The notes under the pieces were generated by a model. It saw nothing but the letters and a program-made list of their open reading frames with translations, was not told the origin of the DNA and made no database searches. Shown here piece after piece: positions 34,801-45,399 of a stretch of 64,000 nt of DNA. The stretch is taken from positions 128,374,073-128,438,072 of the forward strand of contig OW240920.1 of the NCBI GenBank assembly GCA_933207985.1. The letters are read 5' to 3'. Every line of letters begins with the position of its first letter. Position 1 is the first letter of the stretch. Source of the stretch: Pelobates cultripes (Eukaryota > Chordata > Amphibia > Anura > Pelobatidae). The position numbers and the translations under genes were made by a program.

Positions 34801-37800
34801 AGAAAGTGACGCCCAAGGCAAATGCCTTGTTTGCCTCTGGGTAAATACACCCCTGATGATCCCCACTTACAGATGTTAGTAGATAGTAAACCTGTAGTGT
34901 AGCACTATGAGAAATACTTACAGAAGTTGAAACGTGTCAGTGTTATTTATTATTATACTGCTTTTATTTACCATAAGTAATAAGATAGTTTTTTTCAACT
35001 TTATCCCTGGATTTAACCTGTTCTCCTTCCTTTGAAATTAGACCATTAATCGGTGTACTGAGCAAACTGATATATTGCTCCATGACATTGAGTGCCTCTC
35101 CAACATTTATTTTCTGCTTTTAATATTTACAGTAAGCACTATATTTTTTTATATTTGGTTTTATCTTCATATATACACCACATGATTTGCTATCTACCAA
35201 CAAAATCAGTAAGTGCAGATCATACCATTTAATGCTGCATTCTTGGAGCCAGTTGAAGGCTCCAAAATCTGTGAGTGTATTTCTGTTTTACCCTTATATT
35301 CTGACATACTATACCAGATAAATGTAAAAATTGATGGAAGTGCACTCAACCCTTTGCCCAGAAATCCAGGGTGCTTTCACTGGATACGTCCCAATACCAG
35401 CTTGAAAAAGACCCTGAGGGGTTGAAACGTCGCTATGTAGCTGCAGGTTCTAATAAATTGCCTATTTCTTGGAATTCATTTGGAGTGCCTGGATTCATTT
35501 TCTACATTATACTATACCAGATGTCAGGAGCCTATCCTGACAACCAAGATATTGTTTTATTTTATTGCAGCAATTCCTGTTTCTTGCCTCTAGTGGCCTC
35601 CCTAGCCACTAGTCAATCCTCAGTGGCTCTCACCTGCCTCATATGATCTTCCAAGTCTGCTATAAAAGGCCACACCCAACTCTTCTCATGGCCTTTACAT
35701 TGAAGTCAGTGTTCTGCCTGAAAACATCCTGATCCTCTATGGAGACTCTGTGTGTCCCGTCACCGGAATCCTCCTGAAACTCTTATCTTCAACTTCTGCA
35801 ACGCTGCAAGATCCTGTAAGCAACCTGTATTACATTATACTGGAATCTACTTACCTGTCTCAACTGCTGCAACACTGCATGATCCAGTAAGCAACCTGTA
35901 TTTCATTATACTGGAATCTACTCACCTGTCTCAACTGCTGCAACTCTGCATAATCCTTTAAGCAAACTGTATTATATTATACTGAAAGTACTTACCAGCT
36001 TTAACCATTTCAACCCTGTATCATCCTGAACCTGGCTGCAGTGTGACATTCCCCAAACTATTAATCTATTTGGAAATAACTTCAAACATACTTGTATATA
36101 AAAGACTTTATTCATTTACTTTCAAAGTATCCTGTTTATGGCATATTGCCTTTATTATGTTTTACTCTCAAAGTATCCTTTTTGTGGCAAATTGCCTTAA
36201 TTCTTACTTTCAAGTAAATTGTTATGTCTAAAAAAGACAAATAAAGCTTCAACCAATAACCCTGGCAATTGTCTCCTCTGTAACCTGCTCAGGAACATTA
36301 TGACACCAGATTGGGATTTTTCTGTTTATTTTTAAAACCTTCTAGATCATCTGCCTATGAAAGCAAGAAATTTTTAGGCGGGGATTGTACCGTCCAGGCT
36401 AATATGGTAGAGCTGCTTTTAGCTCTATATAATGTGAGTGCATTTCTTTTATCAGTGAGCCGTTTTAACTGAAGATACTACACTATTTATGGCATTTTTT
36501 CCGATCTTTCATATATCCAACATCTGAGAATCCTGTAAGGCGCTACTCCCTCTCTTCACCACGTACACCTTTTCTAATACCTGCTCATTACATTTTCCTA
36601 CTTAAATATTTTTGTAAAGTAACAGGTTATTTACTAAAGTGAGATCTAAAACTTAATTTGAAGTGAATTCCAAATGTAAGGCCTGGGAGCATTAGCTGGC
36701 TTAGAGAATTTTTCCACTTCGACTATTTTGAATTTAAATTCACTTCTTTAAATTCTAGTAAATAACTCCATTATAGTCTGAATTGTCAAGGACATGTTCA
36801 TATAATGTGCATGTGTAAAAAAAAAAAAAAACAGTTCAATTAAGTATTATTCTAATCACTCCTCCGGTTAATGCAGGTTTTCCAGAGACGATGGGATGGA
36901 TCAGTGGATTTTTTCCGTGACTGGAAATCCTACAAGAATGGGTTTGGAAGCCGTCTGAATGAGTTCTGGTTGGGGAACGATAATATTCACATGTTAACCT
37001 CAGCAGGTAATGAGCAGATTAGAAAATGAACATATTTCACTGCATGAGTATTGACCTTTATAGACAAACCAATAAGGCCGAATGATGTAAAAAGTAAAAG
37101 TTACACACAGATATGTTCCTAATATTCTGTGCTGCTCTTCTCTTTTCATTACTGATACATAATGGGTTTTTACCCACTAAACCAGGGATTGTAGACAATT
37201 CACAAGGGAATCACATATTTTAGGCTAAAAAACAAGCTAGATAATATCTGAATTTTATTTTCCAAACTAATTATATCACGATTAAATCCATTCGATTTTA
37301 GCGTGCATTAGAGAACCCAACTCTAGCCCAGCTGAATGCAGAAGCATTGCATTACATGAAAAATATTGAGCAATCAACTCCTTAAAAATTATAGTTTTTT
37401 TATATTTTAAAACATGAATTGTGTTTGGTTTTGAGTCGTTTTATTTTACAAATGCATTTTAAAATAATACTAATAAAAGTACATTTATAGTAACTTTTCC
37501 TTCCGTGTAAAAAAAAAATGGTGTTTTTCCTACAATTGACCAGCTCTTTAAAGCTACATGTCAGATAAAACCATTTACCAAATAAAATACATTCTAAAGT
37601 ATTTAACTGAATGTTAGAAAAAAATTATTGACCTGATAAAAAAAAGTCTTTCTTTTTCCATAAGGCAAATGGGAGCTGCGTGTTGATATGCAAGATTTTG
37701 AAAACACAAAGCACTTTGCTAAATATGATTCCTTTCAAGTTTTGGGAGAATCTGAGAAGTACAAGTTGTTACTTGGTGCATTCAAAGAGGGTAATGCAGG

Positions 37801-40646
37801 TAAGACATTGCATGGTCCATGTTATTATATATTTATTTATAGCCATTTTTTTCACAGTGACAAACAGGAGTGCAGTTAACAGATTACCCCCAAATACCAT
37901 GACCACTTCAGGGATTTCAAGTGGCCATGATGCTTGGAGTTTGTATGCACAGTGTTCAATATAAAATATGCAGAGATCTAGTCTTGCTGCTCGAGATGTA
38001 ACACTATCTCAGGCAGTGCCATTAGTGCATCATTAGTCCATAACTAATTAGGATCATGTCAATTCTGTGCATATTGGATGTGTGTCGTCAGAACACAGCA
38101 TGCTGGTGACAGGAACATAGAAACATGGAAACATAGAATGTGACAGCAGATAAGAACCATTCGGCCCATCTAGTCTGCCCAATTTTCTAAATATAATTAG
38201 GTCCCTGGCCTTATCTTATCGCTAGGATAGCCTTATGCCTATCCCACAAATGCTTAAACTCCTTCAGGTATTAACAACTTTAGCTGGAAGGCTATTCCAT
38301 GCATCCACTACCCTCTCAGTAAAGTAATACTTCCTGATATTATTTTTAAACCTTTGCCCTTCTAATTTAAGACTATGTCATCATCTTGTAGTACTTTTTC
38401 TTCTTTTAACTATAGTCGCCTCCTTTACTGTGTTGATTCCCTTTATGTATTTAAATGTTTCTATCATATCCCCCCTGTCTCGTGTTTCCTCCAAGCTATT
38501 CATGTTAAGATTTTTTTACCTTTACTTGTAAGTTTTATACATGAACCAGTCTAGTAGCCCTTCTCTGAACTCTCTCTAAAGTATCAATATCCTTCTGAAG
38601 ATATGGTCTTCAGTACTGTGTACAATACTCCAAGTGAGGTCTCACTAGTGTTCTGTACAATGGCATGAACACTTCCCCCTTTCTACTGCCAATACCTTTC
38701 TCTTTACAACTAAGCATTCTGCTGATAACCAATGGCAGCATGCCCTCTTTCCATGTCACCCAAATCCTCCATTCAGCCTGTTCACCATGGAGTCTCGCCT
38801 CCTCCAGCGAGGGGAAGTGGTACCACTGAAGGAGGATCTGGCTGCCAAGAGAACTTGGTCTTGCACTGAAACAGATGATCTGTCACTGGTTGAGCAGAAT
38901 TTGTATTCAAAAGTACTTCTAATAAGAAGCTTGCCTTGAGAAAAGATGTGGTGTGGCAAAGAAGGTATGGTTACTCTGCAGAAAGCTGCAACCTTTTTTT
39001 CTTTTCTTCCTAAGCTTAACTAAAAGAAATTTGAATGCAGAGAAAAACATCCAACATTATGGACTTAAGGTCAACATCCAGGTACTTTCTTACGCTGATC
39101 TGGTGATGGTCCAGGAGGAGGTAGTGGCTGTTACTGACCGAGTTAAGGCAACAGAGTAGTACACCTCCTCCCTGTCGGAATGCCAAATTGGTGCCATGGC
39201 ACAGATTCAACATCTGCACACTTTGTATACGGCCATGAAGAAACAGCTTGACATCCTGCACGCTGCACGGTGGCGAAATAATCTTAACGTCAGAGGCATC
39301 ACAGAATCTGTCACTGATGACGAACTGACACATTTCTTCAGACGCCTCTTCTCAGCTCTTTTGCCCCTCCTTCCGCCCCCCCGTCAAACATACCTTAACT
39401 GACTGACCTCACTGACTGCCCAAGTCCAATAGGGCACCTGAGGCACCTACCCTCAACATCCTGCTCCACTTCCTGTCACTCAGAGATAAGGTGGTAATCC
39501 CGGATGTGCTCAGATTGAAAGTCCCATCATGTTTGAAGTATTTATTCTTGTCCTACGTATGCATATAGAGTATTGAAAGACAGCCATTTCTCTCCTTTAA
39601 AAAAACAATATATAATATGTATGGGACACCATCAAATTATGGTGGATCAACCACATAGTGCACTTTCTAGGTTTTGTTTTGGATCAGAAGTTAAAGAATT
39701 GCCTTCATCCTTAAGGGACTAAAATCCAATAATCCTTTTTAATCTTTATGTTTCTGATTGAACCAAAACATACCACCAACACTTACACACTCACATCCCA
39801 TTACAAGCCCTCAATTTCATGTAATGGGAAAATAACTGCATTTGATTTATGTCTCTGTAATGATTTTGTGACTTGGGCCTTAGACCTGGTAGTAGTATTG
39901 ATATCACAACCAAACACCATGTTATGTAACTTCCAATGTTCTTATATGTCCTTACTGGCATGCTCCCAACCTAAACGAAAAAATTAAATAAGAAATAAAG
40001 GAACACTTACCTATTCAATCTTAAGCCTGCCAGGAAGGATGGGTTGAAGGGAGGACTTGGCCAGCACATAGGGCCACCACGGGCCTCCGTGCCACTATTG
40101 GTTATCTATTGTCCGCAAGCACCGGTGGTCATGGTGCTTGGAGTAACCCTCTAATCAGTATTGACTTTGAATGCCATCTTTGCAAGCAGATATACACATT
40201 TACAATCTTGTCACTACTTTATATAAACCAGCTGCTACTCATTACCGTGCCGGTCACTACAGTTAGTAAATAACAGCTGTTTATGGACTGCTAAATTATA
40301 ACAGGATATATTGTCACATACTTTCAATTAACACAAAAACAAATTGGACAGAAAGTCAATCTAACGTTTAGATCTCTCACATTGTGTTTTCTCAGGAGAT
40401 TCTCTTACGCTTCACCACAATATGAAGTTTTCCACCAAAGACCAAGACAATGATATTTATTCATTAAATTGTGCTGACTCATACAAGGGAGGCTGGTGGT
40501 ATGCACAATGTCACCATTCAAATCTAAATGGTCTGTATTTACCAGGACAGCACAGTACCGGAGCAGTTGGCATTAATTGGTATCACGGCAGGGGACATAA
40601 TTACTCCTACAAGTTCTCCGAAATGAAGATCCGACCCGTGGAATAA
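20949..40646 (+). CDS. fcn: Ficolin A (complete, nine coding exons)
   Basis: Secreted pattern-recognition lectin. Ficolins bind acetylated sugars on microbes and activate the lectin complement pathway through MASP proteases. Exons: 20949-21018, 27590-27703, 29327-29371, 32529-32564, 32816-32854, 33533-33660, 36877-37006, 37665-37799, 40396-40646. All phases match, giving 948 nt and 315 residues, close to human ficolins (about 300-326). Residues 1-18 are a signal peptide. Cys22 and Cys42 fit the two N-terminal oligomerising cysteines. Gly-X-Y runs 41-95 without a break; Lys69 in 'GKAGP' sits at the family's MASP-binding lysine. The fibrinogen-like domain is 102-315, with 'STKDQDND' (Ca site Asp248/Asp250), Cys106/Cys134 and Cys258/Cys271, and 'CHHSNLNG'. 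It looks functional; which ortholog it represents is not resolved. Confidence 0.95.
21019..24770. other. Ficolin A intron 1, first part
   Basis: Collinear in blocks with intron 1 of ficolin B (for example 21920-22080 with 50135-50300, and 24120-24400 with 52620-52920). Contains the 'tagcgccaacaaattcc' repeat (21562-21830), a palindromic MITE (22134-22206) and a hAT-like palindrome at about 23428-23562 ('gtttccaaaaccag' pairing with 'ttggtttgggaaccactg'). No exon seen. Confidence 0.55.
24785..25362. mobile_element. Solo LTR in ficolin A intron 1
   Basis: Starts TGTCATACC and ends CCTTGACA, flanked by the 5-bp duplication TCTCC (24780-24784 and 25363-25367). Ficolin B has the uninterrupted 'ttctatctcc' site near 53162-53171. 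The repeated 'cctgacttcggct' and 'ctgaccttggc' motifs resemble LTRs common in frog genomes. About 578 bp; no internal genes. Confidence 0.85.
25375..25660 (+). mobile_element. CR1/L2-type LINE 3' UTR fragment
   Basis: Inverse complement of the 3' part of the element at 237-880 ('gtagatgcat', 'gcatgggataggcataagg', 'gcagactagatggg', 'ttcttatctgctgtcacatt'). It sits directly after the LTR target duplication. No coding part. Confidence 0.8.
26014..26972. mobile_element. hAT-like MITE carrying a telomere-like array
   Basis: Imperfect terminal inverted repeats ('tagacatgtgcaattcattt' and, inverted, 'tagggatgtgcatgggaaat') are flanked by a perfect 8-bp duplication ATGGTTAG (26006-26013 and 26973-26980). 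The paralogous intron of ficolin B shows an unoccupied site near 53878-53900. Inside, about 55 bp of G-rich 'gggttagggg' units are followed by about 750 bp of C-rich 'ccctaaccctaccc' units, then short 'gaagtgccgaa' repeats. No transposase. The 8-bp target duplication fits the hAT superfamily. Confidence 0.85.
26063..26875. repeat. Degenerate telomere-like repeat, head-to-head
   Basis: Plus-strand TTAGGG-like units at 26063-26117 switch to CCCTAA/CCCTAC-like units at 26121-26875. Many units are CCCTAC or CCCTAACC variants, so it is degenerate. It lies inside the TIR element at 26014-26972. Confidence 0.9.
27590..27703 (+). CDS. fcn: Ficolin A exon 2
   Basis: Acceptor 'aattcccag', donor 'gtgagt'. 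Encodes residues 24-61: '[18 protein letters not shown]' then the start of the collagen region (Cys42 in GCPG). 114 nt, identical in length and nearly identical in sequence to ficolin B 55416-55529. Confidence 0.95.
27770..29170. repeat. MITE-rich part of ficolin A intron 2
   Basis: TTAA-family and 'cagtgatggcgaac' (hAT-like end) elements shared with ficolin B intron 2 (from 55600), so older than the duplication. Includes a CA/C-rich simple repeat at 28337-28555. Confidence 0.65.
29327..29371 (+). CDS. fcn: Ficolin A exon 3 (collagen)
   Basis: Acceptor 'ctctttttcag', donor 'gtgaga'. 45 nt coding five Gly-X-Y triplets, including GKAGP with the lysine that in other ficolins contacts MASPs. Confidence 0.95.
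30135..31565 (-). mobile_element. Tc1-like transposon in ficolin A intron 3
   Basis: The minus strand codes a Tc1 transposase. The right end carries the inverted repeat also seen in the element at 62102 ('ttaaaatacacctaccatt', 'ttcaaaatcagcagggg'). The left end begins inside the repeat ('ttataaattgatttg'), missing about 150 bp relative to the other copy. A strong hairpin at 31270-31322 is built from 'gagctgagattaggagcact' and its inverse. Confidence 0.9.
30416..31003 (-). pseudogene. Tc1 transposase, broken
   Basis: 195 residues with the Tc1 DDE pattern: '[14 protein letters not shown]' (first Asp), '[11 protein letters not shown]', '[14 protein letters not shown]' and '[13 protein letters not shown]' (second Asp). 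The frame is lost after 'KKKHIRV' by an apparent 1-nt deletion, just before the segment with the third catalytic residue. The N-terminal DNA-binding domain is only partly open. Inactive. Confidence 0.9.
32529..32564 (+). CDS. fcn: Ficolin A exon 4 (collagen)
   Basis: Acceptor 'tttttaacag', donor 'gtgagt'. 36 nt coding [12 protein letters not shown] plus the first base of the next Gly. Confidence 0.94.
32816..32854 (+). CDS. fcn: Ficolin A exon 5 (collagen end and neck)
   Basis: Acceptor 'aacctatag', donor 'gtgagt'. 39 nt coding [13 protein letters not shown], which ends the collagen region. Confidence 0.93.
33110..33480. mobile_element. TTAA-family MITE fragment in intron 5
   Basis: Begins 'ttaaagggacaccttagtca' like other family members. 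The far end is not recognised. Confidence 0.5.
33533..33660 (+). CDS. fcn: Ficolin A exon 6 (fibrinogen-like domain start)
   Basis: Acceptor 'tctctctcag', donor 'gtaagt', ending in phase 0. Codes residues 102-144: '[20 protein letters not shown]', '[15 protein letters not shown]'. Cys106 and Cys134 are the first fibrinogen-domain disulfide pair. Confidence 0.96.
33925..34052. repeat. Long near-perfect hairpin
   Basis: Arms of about 55 bases ('acaagcccagagccaaatca' ... 'ggatagcgctgtggga' and their inverse) are separated by only about 15 bases. It resembles a palindromic MITE. Lies in intron 6. Confidence 0.8.
34290..34525. repeat. ACACAC / CACTCACTAACAG minisatellite
   Basis: Tandem 'cactcactaacagacacaca' variants with CA runs. 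The minus-strand Val/Cys-rich ORF is a by-product. Confidence 0.92.
35190..36560. mobile_element. Interspersed repeat with 'gaaacg' motif, split by LTR
   Basis: Contains 'accctgaggggttgaaacgt' and, after the nested LTR, 'ggggattgtaccgtccagg'. The related element at 50480-51225 has 'gtgaaacgcgttgg' and 'gaggattgtaccgtccaag' in the same order. Class unresolved; no coding capacity. Confidence 0.6.
35522..36305 (+). mobile_element. Solo LTR in ficolin A intron 6
   Basis: Starts TGTCAGGAGCC and ends ATTATGACA, flanked by the 5-bp duplication CCAGA (35517-35521 and 36306-36310). Contains a TATA-like 'ctataaaagg' near 35660, about three tandem copies of a roughly 75-bp unit (35815-36000) and AATAAA near 36240, a complete LTR promoter-to-poly(A) layout in the same direction as the gene. 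About 784 bp. Confidence 0.87.
36877..37006 (+). CDS. fcn: Ficolin A exon 7 (fibrinogen-like domain)
   Basis: Acceptor 'taatgcag', donor 'gtaatg'. Codes residues 145-187: '[16 protein letters not shown]', '[19 protein letters not shown]', the family core. Confidence 0.96.
37665..37799 (+). CDS. fcn: Ficolin A exon 8 (fibrinogen-like domain)
   Basis: Acceptor 'tttttccataag', donor 'gtaaga'. Codes residues 188-232: '[20 protein letters not shown]', '[14 protein letters not shown]'. Confidence 0.96.
38110..38720 (-). mobile_element. CR1/L2-type LINE 3' end, intron 8
   Basis: Same element and orientation as 237-880, including the 'acatagaa' tail at 38114-38140 and the RT C-terminal region, which is here broken by frameshifts and stops. 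Confidence 0.82.
38950..39620 (+). pseudogene. L1-like ORF1 relic, intron 8
   Basis: Broken frames read '[20 protein letters not shown]' followed by '[11 protein letters not shown]', then '[20 protein letters not shown]'. This order (coiled-coil end, 'RRNNLRIRG..ES', 'LLP', 'RDK') is that of vertebrate L1-type ORF1 nucleic-acid chaperones. No ORF2 found. Confidence 0.6.
40396..40646 (+). CDS. fcn: Ficolin A exon 9 (fibrinogen-like domain end)
   Basis: Acceptor 'gttttctcag'. Codes residues 233-315: '[17 protein letters not shown]', '[17 protein letters not shown]', '[17 protein letters not shown]', stop TAA. Contains the Ca-binding Asp pair and the second disulfide. The stop overlaps an AATAAA hexamer. 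Confidence 0.97.
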
Positions 40647-40673
40647 AGAGAGAATTTTATCATCGTTAATAAA
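40642..40673 (+). promoter_or_regulatory. Early poly(A) hexamers at the ficolin A stop
   Basis: AATAAA at 40642-40647 contains the stop codon and a second lies at 40668-40673. Another canonical AATAAA at 41438-41443 could serve a 3' UTR of about 800 nt. Which is used cannot be told from sequence. Confidence 0.4.
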
Positions 40674-41980
40674 CTAGCAAACAAAACGTGCACAGTAATA
40701 AGAAGTGAATTAGTGGTGGACAAACGCAATCACATTATCTGCCAGGAATAGAGAAAACATATGGCCACACTCAAGGAGAAGTTACTACATGCAGCTTATG
40801 TCCTTAATTATAACCTCCTTGTATTACTGATATAATTGGAGAGTAGCAGGAGAGACAAAGACAGTTTCTCTCTCCCCTGCAACAGTTTTTGGCATATCCT
40901 AATAGGAAGAGAATCTGAACTAAAAATTAAATTTCTGCTGTTGATCCAAAACAAAGTAAAAAAACCCACATCAAAAACATTCCTTTTTTTTTTCTTTTTC
41001 TTAAAAGGAAGTATAAGAAGAATAATCCATCTTAATAATATCCATACATCTAAGTAGACCCAGTCTATAATTAAATTTGATATCAATTACATGTAATGGC
41101 ACAAGTTTTAGAGGCACAGCATCCTATATGTTTTGTTTTGTTTTTTTGATAGGTAACACTTTCTGCTGCTGGTGAAATCTCTGTTACTCCAGTCTCAATG
41201 GATCACCGAGCATCTTCTAACAGTCCAAAAAAGAAAAATTGATCTCCAAAGAACATTTTCTACTGGACTTGCATATGTTAGTGTTATCCTATCAAATCAT
41301 ATCAAGACCTTTTTCAAGTTCTTAATAATATGCATGTGCTATGATTGTGTTTTATAGATTAATATTTGCAAACAATATTTATGGAGGGGAGTTAAGAGCA
41401 GCAGAGAAATCACAGTTTTCTATTTATAATGAAATACAATAAAGAGGATGGAGTTTGATTTTAACAATTAAACTCACCCTTGTGGGATAGAAAATACATA
41501 TCAGTCATGCGATTGCACCCCTTCTGTTAACGGTTTGCACCCCTTCTGTCTTCGCACAAGGATGGTGGTGCCAAGCAAATTCCTGGTTCCTGGGCCCCTA
41601 TCTAAATCCTTGGCTCTGAGTAAAATCTGATCTGCATGAAATACCAAATTGAAAAGACTAACAGGGTAATTTCCTAAAATGAGAATTCAAAGTAAATTTC
41701 ACATTTAAGGTCAAAATAGCAAAATTGGAGTATTGTCTAAGTCAGAAATGCTTTCAGTTTGGTTACTCTGGTCTAAAATGTTACCTTCACTTTGAATTCT
41801 AAGTTTAGTGAATAACCCTCAAATTGTAAAATATTGTCAGGCATTTAAGGGATTCTCAATGAAATGTATTAGTATATAGACATGCTTAGCAGATAAAACT
41901 GTTTTCACATTATATTAGCCAATAAATGGACGCATTGCATGTAAAAAGATAACACATATATGTGCAGTACTAACTTAGAA
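40674..41980. other. Ficolin A 3' flank
   Basis: Probable 3' UTR up to the AATAAA at 41438, then AT-rich intergenic sequence. No other gene recognised. Confidence 0.45.
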
Positions 41981-41981
41981 C

Positions 41982-42735
41982 TAAAGACACACAAAACTTG
42001 GAGTCTGGTCGGTGTTTCCACCTTCCAGGCCCCCAGCTGGAGTGCAGCGCTTTACCAGCATATATGAAGAATAGAAGAAAGAACTCTAGGTGTGGTATAT
42101 CACGTTGCAGAGTGGTTCAAATCCACATACAGTAACAAAATGGGTGCTCACCTTATTAAGAGCCTTTTGGTAACTGGCTCTAAGTGTGCTGGCTTTGTGT
42201 GGATTTGTAGGGTGACACTGCCCTTAGGCAACACACTTAGAGCCAGTTACCAAACAGCTCTTAATAAGGTGAGCACCCATTTATTATTGTATGTGGATTC
42301 GATCCACTCTACAACGTGATATACCACACCTAGAGTTCTTTCTTCTATTCTTGTTCCCTCTATATACATCGTGGAGAGGAACAGAGAGAAACCAAAGCTA
42401 TAAGAGAGGTATAGTTGTCTACCTTAAAGACACAGAAACGCTGACGTTTAGAGCCTTCATCTGTAAAATGGCTCTTGAAAATGTGAGTTTTTATTTTCAC
42501 TCTCTGACTACATAAAAATAGCCCATTTGTATTATACAGTATTGTACGATCATTTGTCTCTTTCTTTTTATTTCATGTATACCCCCTAAAAATACGATTG
42601 TGAAAGGGTAAGTGTTTTATGTATTTATCCTTTTGTAGATACACTTCATATACACTGGTAAAGCACTGCACTCCAGCTGGGAGCCTGGAAGGTGGAAACA
42701 CCAACCAGACTCCAAGTTTTGTGTGTCTTTGGTGA
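41982..42735. mobile_element. Two-tier fold-back element
   Basis: Outer arms 41982-42062 and 42648-42731 ('aacttggagtctgg', 'gtttccaccttccagg', 'gctggagtgcag' and inverses) and inner arms 42068-42190 and 42231-42355 ('ggtgtggtatatcacgttg', 'gggtgctcaccttattaag' and inverses). About 290 bases on the right between inner and outer arms have no left partner. No ORF. Confidence 0.85.
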
Positions 42736-43289
42736 TTACAATTAGTGGTGGGATTTTGGGAATGCCCACAGAGTGTATCCAGCAGCTAAACTAAATATAT
42801 GCAAAAAAATTCAAAGTGCCCGTATCCGCCACATCTTTTTGTGCTCTATACACTACCTTAGAACTAATTTCTTGTGTTTTACAGCCCAAAATTAGTAACT
42901 GATAACTATCAATTATTTTAAATTACATATTTCGTTTTGCCTAAAATTCTTCAAGCACATTGGTATGTGTCACGAAATACCTTAATTATGCCTTAAAAAT
43001 GCTCCTCATTTTTCTCTTGTCTCTTAATATGTATGGTGGGTTACAAATCTCTGTGGCACGCTTTTCTAGCTATGCACTAAACCAAATAATTTATAGTGAT
43101 ACATATGCACTCCCTAAAACATACAGGGTTATTTATTAAAAAGAGAATTGTTAGGCAATCAAAGGGAATTTTAAATTTAAGGCCAAACTAATAAACAAAA
43201 AGCATAGCTCACTTGGATAATGTTTCCAGTTTGGCTACATTGGCCTTAAATGAGAAATTCACTTTAAATTCCTGACAATTCTCCCTTTA

Positions 43290-43615
43290 GTTAATCCTGA
43301 TTGGGTTTTTTAGAGTCATCAGGAGTTAAAGTTTGTAGAAGCACGGAGGCTGAAGATCCCTTGGGGAAAAGATCAAAGATAAAAGATAGTGTTAGTGTGA
43401 TATTGTGTAACTTTAAAATCCACATACACAAGCTTAAACAAGCTTTCAAGGGATGTGTAAATCAGCATACCAATAGACAAAGAGTATAATAAATCCAAAC
43501 CAGCAAGAATGGAATGTACCAGCAAATAACTATCTGTTATTGCATATGTTTCTGGTTATCACCAACATTCTAGGTGTAATAAATGTATTACTAATCATCA
43601 AACGTCTGTGTTATT
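43290..43615. repeat. Duplicated ficolin intergenic segment, copy 2
   Basis: Collinear with 17690-18060; see that entry. It lies 2.6 kb after ficolin A and 2.1 kb before ficolin B exon 1. Confidence 0.85.
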
Positions 43616-43667
43616 GTACTATAACATTATCATGTGAATAGCGAAAGGAATAAAGCAATTTTTTTTT

Positions 43668-44170
43668 AACCGTTGCTTAGACTCCTGTTTAAAAGGGTTA
43701 AGACTTATATTTTTTCCAGCTGTGCGTGGGTCTCCTTGTGGCTGGCTCTGTCCCCACTTCGCCTCTTTGGCTTGGATGACCAAACTTGATGATCTCAGCC
43801 AATCCAATGATTTTCAGTAGGAAAGCATTGGGAGGCTAATGTGCATGCGTGGCAAAACATTGAATCAATGCATCTCTATAAAGGAACATTCAGCGCCTCC
43901 ACGCAGAGCATGGAGACACTGAACGTCAGTGCTTCCCATTGTGCAGCATTGATTCAGGAAGCACCTCTAGTGGCCGTTCGTAGGCAGCAATGTAAACACT
44001 GCCTTTCCACTGCCTTTTGAAAGCTTTTTATGGCACATTTTCTCTGAAAAGGCAGTGTTTACATTAAAGGAGCATTATAGGGTCAGGAACACAAACATAT
44101 ATTCCTGACCCCATAGTGTTAAAAACAATATCTAAACCCCCTGTTCCCCCCTTCCCCTCCTAAATATAGT
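43668..44170. mobile_element. TTAA-family MITE fragments
   Basis: Includes the family palindrome at 44078-44122 ('atagggtcaggaacac' with its inverse) and 'ggcagtgtttacatt' segments shared with other copies. Borders uncertain. Confidence 0.55.
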
Positions 44171-45399
44171 AAAATCTTACCTTTTTCCAGTCTGCTGGTG
44201 ATGGCTCTGCCACTGATCTGCCTGCTTGTCTGAGATCATCAGAATTGACTATCTGATGTATGTATTATTTGCTGCCATTGGTAAACAGTAAAGAGATGGT
44301 TAAGCAATTCTCGTCTTCGGGTCTTCATTCAGAATAAATAACGGTTCAAGAACTCCGGGAGGTCTTACCAGCCCTGGCTTCAGCCCTGGCTTGGTGAATG
44401 TGGTATCCAGTATGTCTCTACTTTCATAAAAGCATGACTTTTCATCATGAAATAACAAAATCATGTAATTATATTGTTTCATTTGAATTTTGCAATTTTT
44501 TGCTTTACGTTTCACTCGTGTATTTGCCTTTTATAAATTATATTACTTATTTTTACATTTCATTTATGCTTTTGTGTACACCATTAGTAACACAAACCAT
44601 TCTCTACCATAGTCCTACAATAAAGTGGACAAAAAAAAAATCTTAAAATGCAATCTTTTTTTAAACAAATTATATGTCATCTTCGGTAAGTGCTCAGTAG
44701 GGAAATTTTTAAAATTAAATGATGTAAGTAGTAAGCCATTTTGGAAGCTATTTTTGGGGCCAACTGACACTAAATTAATGTGTTACACTACAGACAAGGT
44801 TATTCATTAAAATGAGAATTCAAATGTAGGGTCAAAATAGCTGAATTGGAATAATTCTCCAAGTCAGATATGTTTCCAGTTCGGCTATTCCAGTCTAAAA
44901 TGTAAAATTCACAGGAGTGTCAAATCAATCAACCAATGAAAATGTACCCAATTATGCTCTTTCCCTGCATTCCAGATAAATGTTCCCTTCCCAAGTGAAG
45001 CTGTTAATTTTTCTTGTAATATTGCTTAATATCTGGTAAAAATTTTTTGTCTAGAATAGGCTTATGATATAAGCTCCAAAAATTGCAAGCTCCAAAAATT
45101 GTAAGTGCAACTTTTTCTTTATTTACCACTATCAGCAGTTTAACATACTACACTATATCCGTGTCCTCTCCTCTCTCCTCCATATTTCCCGGAGCTTGAG
45201 AAGACTACCACAGGCGCTGCTTCCTGACACTACCTTCTATATCTACCGTTCTGCCAGAAAAGAAGAGACTCTTCTAGCAGCCATATTACAAGCACTGACA
45301 TATACTACTCTTTACTTATGATAATATACATGGAAAGGATAAAACCTATCAGGGTTATTCACTAAAGTGAGAACTGGCCAGAGTAGCTGAACTGAAAGC

